This document shows, piece after piece, positions 9,208 to 20,121 of a stretch of DNA of 64,000 nt. The stretch spans positions 146,047 through 210,046 of the forward strand of contig NZ_LDUG01000048.1 of the NCBI RefSeq assembly GCF_001530125.1. The letters run 5' to 3'. This DNA comes from Thiobacillus denitrificans (lineage in GTDB: Bacteria > Pseudomonadota > Gammaproteobacteria > Burkholderiales > Thiobacillaceae). The position numbers and the translations under genes were made by a program. Position 1 is the first letter of the stretch. Every line of letters starts with the position of its first letter. The notes beneath the pieces are model-generated. The model was not told the DNA's origin and ran no database searches. It worked only from the letters and a program-made list of their open reading frames with translations.

Positions 9208-10207
9208 GCTGTTTCTCGAACTCTTCGGTTTTCTGCTGCTCATCCTGGTGGCGGCGGAAATCTTTGTCAACGCGCTCGAACACCTGGGCGAAAAACTCAA
9301 CATCTCGGAAGGCGTGACCGGTTCGCTGTTCGCCGCGGTCGGCACCGCTATGCCGGAAACCCTGGTGCCGCTGCTGGCGATCTTTGCCGGCACCGGCAAT
9401 ACAGCGGTCAACCAGGAAATCGGCGTCGGCGCGATTCTCGGCGCGCCGCTGATGCTGTCGACGCTGACGCTGTTCCTGATGAGCGTGGCGGTGGTGAAGC
9501 GTCGCGGCCTGCTGGGCCACTTCACCCCGGAGAAGACCGGCCTCAAGCGCGACCTGGACTTCTTCCTGATGGCGTTCCTGCTGGCGTTTGTCGCCATGTT
9601 CATCCCGCATGGCGAAGGCTGGGTACGTGCGGGCATCGCCTTTGTCATGGTGACGATCTACTTTGTCTACGTCATGCTGACCCTGCGCGCGTCGGCCGGG
9701 CTGGTGGAAGGCGGCCACGCCACCGAGGCGGGCTCGCCGATGCTGCTGACCCGCCTGGGTGTGCCGCAGAATCTGTTTTTCATCCTGGTGCAACTGGCAC
9801 TGGGCCTGGCGCTGCTAATCACCGGCGCCAAGGGCTTTATCCACGGCGTGGAAGCCGCTGCGCCCATCATCGGCATTTCCGCGCTGCTGCTGTCGCTTTT
9901 GATCATCCCGATCGCGACCGAGCTGCCGGAAAAGGTGAATTCGATTTTGTGGATCCGCAAACGCAAGGACACCCTGGCTTTCGGCAACATCACCGGCGCG
10001 ATGGTATTCCAGGGCACGCTGTTGCCCGCCATCGGCATTTCGCTGACGCCGTGGGCGCCGCAAAAGGAAGTGCTGCTGGGCGTGCTGATCACGCTGATCG
10101 CAGCATTCTGGCTGCGCTGGGCGGCGTTGAACGGTGGCCTGCGCGTGTGGCACCTGCTCGTCAACGGCGCCTTGTATGTAACCTATCTGACCGCCGTTCT
10201 GGTCTGA
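9206..10207 (+). CDS. Sodium/calcium exchanger family cation antiporter
   Basis: A 333-residue membrane protein with about ten hydrophobic segments. It has the two alpha-repeats of the CaCA superfamily: GSLFAAVGTAMPETLVP near residue 40 and LLSLLIIPIATELPEKVNS near residue 240, each with the conserved acidic P-E. This fits YrbG-type inner-membrane exchangers. The ion is not determined by sequence. Its ATG overlaps the ATG of the divergent thioredoxin-like gene, and it converges on the GNAT-like gene with only 10 bases between stops. Confidence 0.85.
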   Translation: MLFLELFGFLLLILVAAEIFVNALEHLGEKLNISEGVTGSLFAAVGTAMPETLVPLLAIFAGTGNTAVNQEIGVGAILGAPLMLSTLTLFLMSVAVVKRRGLLGHFTPEKTGLKRDLDFFLMAFLLAFVAMFIPHGEGWVRAGIAFVMVTIYFVYVMLTLRASAGLVEGGHATEAGSPMLLTRLGVPQNLFFILVQLALGLALLITGAKGFIHGVEAAAPIIGISALLLSLLIIPIATELPEKVNSILWIRKRKDTLAFGNITGAMVFQGTLLPAIGISLTPWAPQKEVLLGVLITLIAAFWLRWAALNGGLRVWHLLVNGALYVTYLTAVLV

Positions 10208-10217
10208 GCGATACCCC

Positions 10218-11405
10218 TTAGCCGGGCGGCTCGCGGCGGAACGGCCCGTCGAGTTCGTCCATGTAGTGGCTGATGGCGTCCGTTTCGCGTTCTAGGAAGC
10301 GGTCGACCGCCTCGCGGAATTCGGTGTTTTCCAGCCAGTGCCAGGAATGCGTGGCGGTCGGAACCAGCCCGCGCGCGAGCTTGTGTTCGCCCTGTGCGCC
10401 ACCTTCGAATACCTTCAGGCCGTGGACGATCGCGTATTCGATGCCCTGCTGATAGCAGGTCTCGAAGTGCAGGCCGGGCACGTATTCCAGCGTGCCCCAG
10501 TGGCGGCCATACAGCCGCTGGACATCCTTGATGCAGAACGAGCAGGCGATCGGCCCACGGTCTTTTTCGGCCACGATCAGCACCAGACTGTCCGGCATCG
10601 TCTCGCGCAGCGCCGCGAAGAAGGCGCGGTTGAGGTGCGGTTCGCTGCGGTGGCGGGCGTAGGTGTCGGCGTAGCAGCGGTAGAAATGGTCCCAGTCGGC
10701 GTCGGTGCTCTCCGCGCCTTCCACCCAGCGAAATGTCACCCCAAGCTTGTGCAGCTTCTTCCTTTCCTGGCGGATCTTCTTGCGCTTGTCGTGCGTCATC
10801 GCCGCGAGAAAATCGTCGAAGCTGCCATAGCCCGCGTTGTTCCAGTGGAACTGGAAGCCGCTGCGGTGCAAGAGAGGTGTGGCCTCGAGCGCAGCATGGT
10901 CGGGCTCGGTGGGGAACAGGATGTGGAACGACGAGCAGTTCAAGTCGCGGGTGAGCTTCAACGCGGACTGGATCAGCGTGGCGCGGTCGGCGTCGTTTTT
11001 CGCCAGCAGGCGCGGGCCGGGCACCGGCGAAAACGGCACACAGCACACCAGCTTGGGGTAATAGGCAAGGCCGTGGCGGCGGTAGGCGTCGGCCCACGCC
11101 CAGTCGAACACGAACTCGCCCCAGGAGTGGTGCTTGACGTAGAGCGGCATTGCGGCGTCGAGCCGGCCGCTCCTGAACAGCGCCAGATGCACAGGCTCCC
11201 AGCCGATGTGGGCGCCAACGCAATCGGTGGCTTCTAGCGCATGCAGAAAGGCGTGCTGCAGGAAGGGCGAATCGCCGGCCAGGGCGTCCCAGGCATCCGG
11301 ATCAAGGTCCGCCATGCGCGTAACGACGCGGACAACTGTTTCTGCGTCTTCGGCTTCCGTCGCGGGGGGCTTTGCTTCAAAATGCACGTTTTGGCGAGTT
11401 TCCAT
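10218..11405 (-). CDS. DUF482 / FemAB-like GNAT-fold protein
   Basis: A 395-residue protein of the family often annotated as peptidogalycan biosynthesis protein (DUF482), with an acyl-CoA N-acyltransferase-like double domain. Recognisable stretches are SPFLQHAFLHALE, WAWADAYRRHGL, RKKIRQERKK and FEGGAQGEHKLARG. The true substrate is unknown. The frame is open to 11444, but the first 13 residues would overlap sucC; ATG 11405 leaves a 9-base gap between the divergent start codons. It may share a regulatory region with sucC, although there is almost no room for two separate promoters. Confidence 0.75.
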   Translation of the reverse strand: METRQNVHFEAKPPATEAEDAETVVRVVTRMADLDPDAWDALAGDSPFLQHAFLHALEATDCVGAHIGWEPVHLALFRSGRLDAAMPLYVKHHSWGEFVFDWAWADAYRRHGLAYYPKLVCCVPFSPVPGPRLLAKNDADRATLIQSALKLTRDLNCSSFHILFPTEPDHAALEATPLLHRSGFQFHWNNAGYGSFDDFLAAMTHDKRKKIRQERKKLHKLGVTFRWVEGAESTDADWDHFYRCYADTYARHRSEPHLNRAFFAALRETMPDSLVLIVAEKDRGPIACSFCIKDVQRLYGRHWGTLEYVPGLHFETCYQQGIEYAIVHGLKVFEGGAQGEHKLARGLVPTATHSWHWLENTEFREAVDRFLERETDAISHYMDELDGPFRREPPG

Positions 11406-11414
11406 CGAAAAACA

Positions 11415-12575
11415 ATGAACCTGCATGAATATCAGGCCAAACAAATATTACGGTCGGGCAACATTACCACGCCGCGCGGCATCGCCGCAGCGAGTGCCGA
11501 TGCCGCAGTAGAGGCCGCCGGCGAACTGGGCGGCGACGCCTGGGTGGTGAAGGCGCAGATTCACGCCGGTGGGCGCGGCAAGGTGGGCGGGGTCAAGGTC
11601 GTCAAGCGCCTCGACGACGTGCGCGCCATGGCCGAATCACTGCTCGGCAAGCCGCTGCTGACCAATCAGAACGCGCCTGACGGCCAGCCGGTGAACCTGG
11701 TGCTGGTGGAAGAGACGCTGCCGATCGCCCGCGAGTTGTACCTGTCGCTGCTGGTCGACCGCGAAACCGAACGCGTCGCCATCGTGGCGTCCGCCGCAGG
11801 CGGCATGGATATCGAGGACGTGGCCCACGCCACCCCGGAAAAGGTCCTGACCGAAACCTGCGACCCGCTGCTGGGCGTGCAGGATTTCCAGTGCCGTGCG
11901 CTGGCCTTCGCGTTGGAACTGAAGGGCGAGGCGTACAAGGATTTCTGCCACCTGCTGCCGCAGCTGTATCGCGTGTTCATCGCCAACGATCTCTCCCTGC
12001 TCGAAATCAACCCGCTGGTGGTGACTGCCGACAACCGCGTGCTGCCGCTCGACTGCAAGATGAGCGTCGACGACAACGCGCTGTATCGCCGCAAGGCCCT
12101 GAGTGAGCTGCGCGACGACAGCCAGATCGACGCAAAGGAAGCGGCAGCCAACGCGGTCAACGTCAACTACGTCGCGCTTTCCGGCAACATCGGTTGCATG
12201 GTCAATGGCGCCGGCCTCGCGATGGCGACGATGGATCTCATTCAATTGGAGGGCGGCACGCCCGCCAACTTCCTCGACGTCGGCGGCGGCGCCACCCCCG
12301 AAACGGTGGCGCAGGGCTTCAAGATTATCCTGCTCGACCCCAATGTGCGCGCAGTGCTGATCAATATTTTCGGCGGCATCGTTCGCTGCGACGTGATCGC
12401 CGCGGGCATCATCCAGGCGGTGAAGGAAGTCGGCGTGAAGGTGCCGGTGGTGGTGCGGCTGGAGGGTACCAATGCCGAGCTGGGCCGCAAGCTGCTGGCC
12501 GAATCGGGGCTGGCGATCATTGCGGCGGCGAGCCTTACCGATGCCGCCAAACAGGCTGTGGTGGCGGCGCAATGA
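11415..12575 (+). CDS. sucC: Succinyl-CoA synthetase beta subunit
   Basis: TCA-cycle enzyme subunit: binds nucleotide through an ATP-grasp domain and forms succinyl-CoA or its reverse with SucD. The 386-residue product starts [10 protein letters not shown] as the family does (ATG 11415), has the ATP-grasp region ([14 protein letters not shown]) at about residues 45-60, and a C-terminal CoA-ligase domain with [10 protein letters not shown]. Length is near the norm (388). No clear ribosome site is visible before the start. sucD follows after an 85-base palindrome-bearing spacer. Confidence 0.97.
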   Translation: MNLHEYQAKQILRSGNITTPRGIAAASADAAVEAAGELGGDAWVVKAQIHAGGRGKVGGVKVVKRLDDVRAMAESLLGKPLLTNQNAPDGQPVNLVLVEETLPIARELYLSLLVDRETERVAIVASAAGGMDIEDVAHATPEKVLTETCDPLLGVQDFQCRALAFALELKGEAYKDFCHLLPQLYRVFIANDLSLLEINPLVVTADNRVLPLDCKMSVDDNALYRRKALSELRDDSQIDAKEAAANAVNVNYVALSGNIGCMVNGAGLAMATMDLIQLEGGTPANFLDVGGGATPETVAQGFKIILLDPNVRAVLINIFGGIVRCDVIAAGIIQAVKEVGVKVPVVVRLEGTNAELGRKLLAESGLAIIAAASLTDAAKQAVVAAQ

Positions 12576-12587
12576 ACAAAACAATTA

Positions 12588-12652
12588 ACCACAGAGGCAC
12601 AGAGACACAGAGTTTTTCTTTGGGTTTCTCCGTACCTCTGTGTCTCTGTGGT
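12588..12652. repeat. ACCACAGAG palindrome between sucC and sucD
   Basis: Imperfect inverted repeat: the left arm begins ACCACAGAGGCACAGAGACA (12588 on) and the right arm is CTCTGTGTCTCTGTGGT (12636-12652), with a T-rich loop. To my knowledge this sequence type recurs in many unrelated environmental bacterial genomes, where it is mistranslated as peptides such as HRGTE. It lies inside an operon, 8 bases before the sucD start, and could attenuate or process the sucCD message. Mobility is inferred, not shown. Confidence 0.8.
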
Positions 12653-12660
12653 GAAGATTT

Positions 12661-13536
12661 ATGAGCATTCTGGTTAACAAAGACACCCGCGTCATCTGCC
12701 AGGGCTTCACCGGTAAGCAGGGCAGCTTCCATTCCGAACAAGCGATCGCCTACGGCACGCGGATGGTCGGCGGCGTCACCCCCGGCAAGGGCGGGCAGAC
12801 GAACCTTGGCCTTCCCGTATTCAACACCGTGCGCGACGCAGTGCGCCAGACCGGCGCCAGCGCGACGATGATCTATGTGCCGGCCGCGTTTGCCGCCGAC
12901 TCGATTCTGGAAGCGGCCGATGCCGGCATCGAGGTGATCGTCTGCATCACCGAAGGCATCCCGGTGCTCGACATGCTGAACGTCAAGGCTGCGCTGCGTG
13001 CCAACGGCGCCATGCTGATCGGCCCCAACTGTCCCGGCATCATCACCTCGGGCGAATGCAAGATCGGCATCATGCCCGGCGTCATCCACCAGAAAGGCAA
13101 GATCGGCATCGTCTCGCGCTCAGGCACGCTGACCTACGAAGCGGTGCACCAGACCACGCAGTTGGGGCTGGGGCAGTCGACCTGCGTCGGCATCGGCGGC
13201 GACCCGATCAAGGGGCTGGATTTCATCGATTGCCTTGAAATGTTCGAGGACGACCCGCAGACCGAAGCGGTGATCCTCGTCGGCGAAATTGGCGGCAGCC
13301 GCGAGGAGGAAGCCGCCGAATACATCCGCTCGAGCATGAGGAAACCCGTCGCCGCCTACATCGCCGGGCGCACCGCGCCCAAGGGCAAGCGCATGGGGCA
13401 CGCGGGCGCGATCATCGCCGGCTCTGCCGGAACGGCTGATGCAAAAATTCGCGCGCTGGAGGTGGCGGGGGTGGTCGTCGCGCAAAGCCCGGCAGGGCTG
13501 GGCGAAGCGGTGCAGCAGGCGCTGGCGGCGCGATGA
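12661..13536 (+). CDS. sucD: Succinyl-CoA synthetase alpha subunit
   Basis: Partner of SucC; binds CoA and carries the phosphohistidine. The 291-residue product has the N-terminal CoA-binding Rossmann domain ([15 protein letters not shown]) and the phosphorylated His in [14 protein letters not shown] near residue 246. Length matches the family (about 290). It would be cotranscribed with sucC across the repeat-filled spacer. Confidence 0.97.
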   Translation: MSILVNKDTRVICQGFTGKQGSFHSEQAIAYGTRMVGGVTPGKGGQTNLGLPVFNTVRDAVRQTGASATMIYVPAAFAADSILEAADAGIEVIVCITEGIPVLDMLNVKAALRANGAMLIGPNCPGIITSGECKIGIMPGVIHQKGKIGIVSRSGTLTYEAVHQTTQLGLGQSTCVGIGGDPIKGLDFIDCLEMFEDDPQTEAVILVGEIGGSREEEAAEYIRSSMRKPVAAYIAGRTAPKGKRMGHAGAIIAGSAGTADAKIRALEVAGVVVAQSPAGLGEAVQQALAAR

Positions 13537-13546
13537 AGCCCATCCG

Positions 13547-15510
<1,964 letters not shown>

Positions 15511-15511
15511 T

Positions 15512-15550
15512 CCGGAAGCGGGCCGGGCATGCCCGCCCCCGCTCTTCCGG
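15512..15550. terminator. Bidirectional hairpin between convergent glnB and GH13 gene
   Basis: CCGGAAGCGGG (15512-15522) pairs, with a small bulge, with CCCCGCTCTTCCGG (15537-15550), enclosing a second palindrome CGGGCATGCCCG. It lies in the 45-base gap between convergent genes, where a shared terminator is expected. There is no clear T-run. Confidence 0.5.
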
Positions 15551-15555
15551 CCGAT

Positions 15556-16998
15556 TCACCAGCGCATGGTTAGCCAGCGCTTGGACTTGACGTCGACGTA
15601 GCCGACGGTTGCCTTCTTGAAATTGAGGTCGACGAACAGTTCGCAGCGAAACTCGCCGTGACGCCAGCACATGGCCACGCTGCTGTCGTTGGAATACATC
15701 AGGTGGAAGACGCCATCGAAAGCGGGGTAGCTGCAACGGAATTCCATCAGTTTGAGCAGCCGCCGCACCACCGGCGCCTTGACCGCCTCGTCGACCTCAT
15801 CGAGGGTGTAGTGGTGGCGGTTGATGTCGCGCAACTCGCCGGTGGCTTCCATGAGTTCGATATCGTTGCAACCCGCCAGCAGGCCGACGTAGTAGACCTG
15901 CGGAATCCCCGGCGCGAAGAACTGGATCGCGCGCGCGGCGATATAGGCGTCGTCGCTGCGCTTGAGCGCGTCGTAATAAGTGCAGGTGAGCTGGTAGATC
16001 GCCCCCACGCTGTGCACGTTGGCGGCCGAGCGGCGCAGGATGGGATCGGCACTGCGCTGGCTGACGTTGTCGACCACCGCCTGGATTTCCGCCTTGGGCA
16101 GGATGCCTTCCACGTCCGGGATGCAGATGCCGTCGTGCGTGTCGAGCACGGTGAGCTGGTTGCGCGGGCACATGCGCAGCCACTGCTTGAGGTAAACGCT
16201 GTTGGCATCGAGCAGCGAGTAGAGCAGCAGTGGCGCGAGCGCGAAGCCATACGGATGCATGCCGTGCAGCGCGATGGCGTACTGGAAGCTGGAATGGTCG
16301 TGCACTTCCGGCAGCGTTTCGGCGCCGTTTTCGCGCGCCACGCCGTCGATCCACTTGAGGAGGTCGTAGACGTCCGGCTCGACGAGGAAGCAGCTGGTGC
16401 CGATCTTCTTGGTGGTGTAGCCGAAGGCATCGAGGCGAAACAGCTTCACCCCGCGCGCGGCGAGGAACTTGATGGTGTCCTCCATCAACGCATAGGTCTT
16501 GGGTGAGTTGAAGTTGAGATCGATCTGGTGTTCGGTGAAGGTGCACCAGACGCGGCCGGTGGTGCCGTCGGCGAAGGTCACCTCGCGGAAAGGCTCCTTT
16601 TCCTTGCGGATGTGGATGCGCGCCAGGTCGTCAGGTGAAATGGGGCCCAGCTGATCAACGTGCACGAACAGGTCGGCGTGCTCCGAATCGTAGCCCTTGG
16701 CGATGAAGTCCTTGAACTCCTCGGACTCGTCGGAGATGTGGTTCAGTGTCAGGTCCAGGCACAGATCGAAGCGGCTGGAGATTTTCTCGATGTCGGCCCA
16801 GGTGCCGTACTTGGGATCGATCTCCTTGTGGCTGAGCGGCGAGAAACCGCCATCGGCATTCGACGGGTAGGGCGGCAGGATGTGCACGCCGCCGATCACG
16901 CGCGAGAAGTGCCTGTCGATGATGGTGTACAGGTCTGCGAGATTGTTCCCCATGCGGTCGGGGTAGGCGATCAGCTGGATCTGGTTGCGTAGCGTCAT
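15556..16998 (-). CDS. Sucrose phosphorylase-like GH13 enzyme
   Basis: A 480-residue alpha-amylase-superfamily enzyme of the GH13_18 type, which phosphorolyses sucrose or a related alpha-glucoside to glucose 1-phosphate. It begins RNQIQLIAYPDRMG. The nucleophile Asp is in LFRLDAFGY, the acid/base Glu in LPEVHDH, the transition-state Asp in VLDTHDGI, and VYYVGLLAG is the usual C-terminal motif. Length matches bacterial sucrose phosphorylases (480-505). ATG 16998 has an AGGAA site upstream; the frame extends to 17178 without family match. No sucrose transporter or synthase gene lies nearby, so another substrate such as glucosylglycerate is possible. Confidence 0.85.
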   Translation of the reverse strand: MTLRNQIQLIAYPDRMGNNLADLYTIIDRHFSRVIGGVHILPPYPSNADGGFSPLSHKEIDPKYGTWADIEKISSRFDLCLDLTLNHISDESEEFKDFIAKGYDSEHADLFVHVDQLGPISPDDLARIHIRKEKEPFREVTFADGTTGRVWCTFTEHQIDLNFNSPKTYALMEDTIKFLAARGVKLFRLDAFGYTTKKIGTSCFLVEPDVYDLLKWIDGVARENGAETLPEVHDHSSFQYAIALHGMHPYGFALAPLLLYSLLDANSVYLKQWLRMCPRNQLTVLDTHDGICIPDVEGILPKAEIQAVVDNVSQRSADPILRRSAANVHSVGAIYQLTCTYYDALKRSDDAYIAARAIQFFAPGIPQVYYVGLLAGCNDIELMEATGELRDINRHHYTLDEVDEAVKAPVVRRLLKLMEFRCSYPAFDGVFHLMYSNDSSVAMCWRHGEFRCELFVDLNFKKATVGYVDVKSKRWLTMRW

Positions 16999-17314
16999 TG
17001 GTTTTGATGTGTTCCTGATTGGAAACCTGTGGCCGGAAGCGCCAGGCAAGCTTGGCAGTGGTCCATTGGTCCGCGTTTGAGCCGGAATGTTCCGATGCCG
17101 CACCAATGCGTCCACGCTGGAAAATCCGGCAGCGGATTCGATGGGCCTGGAAAGTGTGCGTACGGTAGGGTAACCCACTCAACCCGAGACCGCCTGACGG
17201 CATCCGGCAGAAGAGCGGCTGCCGTGGTCTCCCGGCACGTCGCACGTCGCCGCCCGGCGCGGTCTGCAGATCAACGATGCACACGGTGCGGCGGCGGCAG
17301 GCTCGCGCAGTTGG

Positions 17315-17336
17315 GCTGATGCGCGAGCGCATCAGC
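17315..17336. promoter_or_regulatory. 22-base palindrome, possible operator
   Basis: GCTGATGCGC and GCGCATCAGC separated by GA: a perfect 10-bp dyad. It lies about 320 bases upstream of the GH13 gene and is followed on the plus strand by AT-rich sequence (AAAATATTACG). The dyad could be a repressor site or a short cruciform; no cognate regulator gene lies in the window. Confidence 0.3.
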
Positions 17337-17370
17337 ACTGCGAAAATATTACGAAGAATCGAATGCGAAC

Positions 17371-17424
17371 CCAGCTCGCCAAGAGCTGGTTCCTATTGAA
17401 GCGGCAGCAGGATTCGGCTGCCGC
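17371..17424 (-). terminator. Tandem hairpins downstream of bamD
   Basis: On the minus strand after the bamD stop come GCGGCAGC / GCTGCCGC (17401-17424) and then CCAGCTC / GAGCTGG with a 5-base loop (17371-17389). Either could stop bamD transcription; T-runs are poor. Confidence 0.4.
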
Positions 17425-17433
17425 AGGGCGGAA

Positions 17434-18279
17434 TCACCAGAAGCGGTACCAGGCCTTGCCCTCGGTGCTGACGCCCTTGGCATACTTGCTACTGGGGAAG
17501 TTCAGCGTCAGCACGCGCTGCGCATCGTCGCGCAGGTCGGTGAGTTCCAGCTTGTCGTAGGCCACCACCATGATCGCCAGCGCCTCTTCCAGCGCGGGGG
17601 CTTCAGGGTAGGTTTTCAGCACTTCCTTGGCGCGGTTGGCGGCAGCCACCCAGGCTTTGCGTTTCAGGTAATACTTGGCGACGTGGACCTCGTTGCCGGC
17701 CAGCGCGTTGACCAGGTATTTCATGCGCGCGGTCGAGTCGTCGGCGTACTTGCTGTCGGGGAAGCGGGTGACCAGCTCCTTGAACGCCAGGAACGCATCG
17801 CGCGCGGCCCGGGGATCGCGCTCGCTCAGGTCCTGATTGACCAGATTGCCCAGCAGGCCGAGATCGTCGTTAAAATTCGCCAGGCCCTTGAGATAGTAGG
17901 CGTAATCGACGTTAGGATGATTGGGGTGCAGCTTGATGAAGCGGTCGCACGCGGCAATCGCGGAAATCGGCTCGTCGTCCTTGTAATACGCGTAGGCGAC
18001 TTCCAGTTGGGCCTGCTGCGCATAGCGGCCGAAGGGGTAACGCGACTCTAGCGTTTCGAAAAGCTTGACGGCGCGTTCGTAATTGCCGCTGTTGAGATTA
18101 TCCTTGGCTTCGGCATAGATCCTTTGTGCCGACCAGCCCGCGGTTTCATCCTTGATCTCGGGCAACAGGCCGCAGCCTCCGATGGTGAGTGCGGCGGCCA
18201 GCAGCAGGCTGCCCAGCACCCGATTGAGGCCAGGCGCCCGATTGAATATATTAAAACCGGAAGAACGTTGCTTAAGCAT
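17434..18279 (-). CDS. bamD: BamD outer-membrane assembly lipoprotein
   Basis: Essential lipoprotein of the BAM complex (also called ComL), partner of BamA. The 281-residue precursor has a lipoprotein signal with lipobox IGGC near residue 36, followed by tetratricopeptide-like repeats (YERAVKLFETLESRYPFGRY, AYAYYKDDEPISAIAACDRF, AFLAFKELVTRFPDSKYADD). ATG 18279 is preferred over GTG 18291. Its start codon overlaps that of the divergent rluD, the classic bamD/rluD arrangement. A perfect TATAAT on the minus strand lies 30 bases upstream. Confidence 0.94.
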   Translation of the reverse strand: MLKQRSSGFNIFNRAPGLNRVLGSLLLAAALTIGGCGLLPEIKDETAGWSAQRIYAEAKDNLNSGNYERAVKLFETLESRYPFGRYAQQAQLEVAYAYYKDDEPISAIAACDRFIKLHPNHPNVDYAYYLKGLANFNDDLGLLGNLVNQDLSERDPRAARDAFLAFKELVTRFPDSKYADDSTARMKYLVNALAGNEVHVAKYYLKRKAWVAAANRAKEVLKTYPEAPALEEALAIMVVAYDKLELTDLRDDAQRVLTLNFPSSKYAKGVSTEGKAWYRFW

Positions 18280-19255
18280 GGAAAAAGACACAGAAAATAT
18301 GTCGAGTGATTATAAGGGAAATCCAGAGGGCGACATCCGCAAGCTGGTGATCCCCGACGAGCAGGGCGGTCTGCGCCTTGACCAGGCGCTGTCCGCCTTG
18401 CTGCCCGAGTTTTCGCGCAACCGCATCCAGAACTGGATCCGCGCACGCAAGATCTCGGTGGACGACGCCTTTGGCACCACCCGGATGAAAGTCAGCGGCG
18501 GCGAATCGGTGCGGGTCGAAATCGAGCCTGATCCGAACGCCACTCCCGATGCGCCCGAGGCCATCCCACTCGATATCGTGTTCGAAGACCCGATGCTGCT
18601 GGTGATCAACAAGCCGGTCGGCCTGGTGGTGCACCCCGGCAGCGGCAACCGCCAAGGCACGATGCTGAACGCGCTGCTGCACTGGGTGCCACAGGTGGCC
18701 GAACTGCCGCGCGCCGGCATCGTGCATCGACTCGACAAGGACACCTCCGGCCTGCTGGTCGTTGCCAAAACGCTCATGTCGCACACCGATCTGGTGCGCC
18801 AGCTGCAGGCGCGCACCGTCAAGCGTGAATACCTCGCCCTGGTGTATGGCGAGGTCGACCACGCCGGTACCGTCGATGCGCCGCTGGCGCGCGACCCCCA
18901 CAACCGCACCAAGCGTACCGTGCACACCATGGGCAAGGAAGCGGTCACGCATTACGAAGTGGTCGAACGCTTTCCCGGACTCACCCTGCTGCGCTGCAAG
19001 CTGGAAACCGGGCGCACCCACCAGATCCGGGTTCACATGCAGCACATCGGCCATCCGCTGGTCGGCGAATCGGTCTACAGCGCCAGCCGCCGCAGCCACC
19101 TCAAGATCCCGTTCCCGCGCCAGGCGCTGCACGCCGAACGGCTGGGCCTGATCCACCCGGTCACGCAGGAATTCATGCAGTGGGAATGCCCGTTGCCGCC
19201 CGATTTCGCCTTACTCCTGCAAGCGCTGCGCGACGACATCGTCTGGGAAGCGTAA
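18278..19255 (+). CDS. rluD: Ribosomal large subunit pseudouridine synthase D
   Basis: Makes pseudouridines in helix 69 of 23S rRNA. The product is 325 residues from ATG 18278, or 318 from ATG 18299, which avoids overlap with bamD. An S4-like RNA-binding domain (about 25-85; LDQALSALLPEFSRNRIQNWI) precedes the RluA-type catalytic domain with the active Asp in GIVHRLDKDTSGLLVVAK and the motif GRTHQIRVHMQHIGHP. The divergent bamD and downstream pgeF are the usual neighbours. Confidence 0.94.
   Translation: MEKDTENMSSDYKGNPEGDIRKLVIPDEQGGLRLDQALSALLPEFSRNRIQNWIRARKISVDDAFGTTRMKVSGGESVRVEIEPDPNATPDAPEAIPLDIVFEDPMLLVINKPVGLVVHPGSGNRQGTMLNALLHWVPQVAELPRAGIVHRLDKDTSGLLVVAKTLMSHTDLVRQLQARTVKREYLALVYGEVDHAGTVDAPLARDPHNRTKRTVHTMGKEAVTHYEVVERFPGLTLLRCKLETGRTHQIRVHMQHIGHPLVGESVYSASRRSHLKIPFPRQALHAERLGLIHPVTQEFMQWECPLPPDFALLLQALRDDIVWEA
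18309..18314 (-). promoter_or_regulatory. -10 element for bamD (candidate)
   Basis: Minus-strand TATAAT, 29 bases before bamD ATG 18279. No convincing -35 is found 16-18 bases upstream. It lies within the 5' end of rluD, so the two divergent transcripts would overlap. Confidence 0.45.
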
Positions 19256-19259
19256 GCGG

Positions 19260-19982
19260 ATGATCCTGCCCGACTGGCCCGCGCCTGCCCGGGTAAAAAG
19301 TCTGATGACCACCCGCGCGGGCGGCGTGAGCCAGGCACCCTGGCGCAGCCTCAACCTCGGCGACCATGTCGGCGACGATCCCGCCCATGTCGCGGCCAAC
19401 CGCGCGCGCCTGCGCCGGCAGCTGCCCGCCGAGCCGGGCTGGCTCAAGCAGGTGCACAGCGCCCGCGTGGTCGAACTCGGGCGCGAGCCGAATCCGCAAG
19501 CCGACGCCGCATTTACCCGACAACCGGCGCAGGTCTGCGCCGTCCTCACCGCCGACTGTCTGCCGGTGCTGTTCTGCGACCGCGCCGGCAGCGTTGTCGC
19601 CGCCGCGCATGCCGGCTGGCGCGGGCTGGCGGGCGGCGTGCTGGAAGCCACCGTGGCCGCGATGCAGGTGCCGCCGGGTGAAGTCCTTGCCTGGATGGGC
19701 GCTGCCATCGGCCCGCAGGCGTTTGAAGTGGGCGATGAGGTGCGCGAGGCGTTTGTCGCACAGCATCCGGAGGCTGCTGTCGCCTTCCTCCCGCATCCTG
19801 CGTCAACCCCGGGGAAATGGCTTGCCGATATTTACCAGCTCGCGCGCATCCACCTCAATCACGCCGGGGTGCAGGCGATCCATGGGGACGGGCGCTGTAC
19901 CTTCAATGAGGCGAACAGCTTCTATTCCTATCGTCGCGACGGCGTCACCGGCCGCATGGCCTCGCTGATCTGGCTGACGTAA
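19260..19982 (+). CDS. pgeF: PgeF (YfiH) peptidoglycan editing factor, laccase domain
   Basis: Cytoplasmic YfiH/laccase-domain protein that removes wrongly incorporated amino acids from peptidoglycan precursors; family members also show purine nucleoside phosphorylase activity. The 240-residue product shows LTADCLPVLFCD, AAHAGWRGLAGG and the metal ligands of this fold (His in KQVHSARV, Cys in TADC, His in AAHAGW), plus the conserved C-terminus SYRRDGVTGRMA. It begins four bases after rluD, its normal operon partner. Confidence 0.93.
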   Translation: MILPDWPAPARVKSLMTTRAGGVSQAPWRSLNLGDHVGDDPAHVAANRARLRRQLPAEPGWLKQVHSARVVELGREPNPQADAAFTRQPAQVCAVLTADCLPVLFCDRAGSVVAAAHAGWRGLAGGVLEATVAAMQVPPGEVLAWMGAAIGPQAFEVGDEVREAFVAQHPEAAVAFLPHPASTPGKWLADIYQLARIHLNHAGVQAIHGDGRCTFNEANSFYSYRRDGVTGRMASLIWLT

Positions 19983-19986
19983 ACGC

Positions 19987-20121
19987 TAGGGCGACGCTGA
20001 TTAATTCGATATAGCCGTCATTGCGAGCGAAGCGCGGCAATCCAGCGCATTGATCAAGCAGGCATTTCTGGATTGCAGCGTCGCTGCGCTCCTCGCAATG
20101 ACGAATTAATCGTTTCCCTAG
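19987..20121. mobile_element. CTAG-flanked miniature element, copy 1
   Basis: A 135-bp palindromic element with CTAG at both ends and imperfect terminal inverted repeats GGGCGACGCTGATTAAT / ATTAATCGTTTCCC. The interior carries the inverted motif GTCATTGCGAGCGAAGCG... / ...CTCCTCGCAATGAC. It fills the space between pgeF and ligE; the TAG of ligE is part of the right-hand CTAG. It belongs to the same family as copies at 22340 and 50556 but is more diverged. Confidence 0.85.

Larger units (their letters stand above)
16999..17433. other. 435-base gap without a gene
   Basis: No supported coding sequence. It contains the upstream region of the GH13 gene on the minus strand, a 22-base palindrome at 17315-17336 and two hairpins just downstream of bamD (17371-17424). 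Reading frames here are short and match nothing I recognise. Confidence 0.6.

Noticed and set aside
9208-9648. N-terminal extension of the thioredoxin-like frame
   Set aside because: Antisense to the antiporter; the thioredoxin fold begins only after residue 147 of that long frame.
20118-20121. LigE truncated by the mobile element
   Set aside because: The TAG stop is in the CTAG target and would remain after excision, and the C-terminal RVRED-F is complete, so the gene is not shortened.
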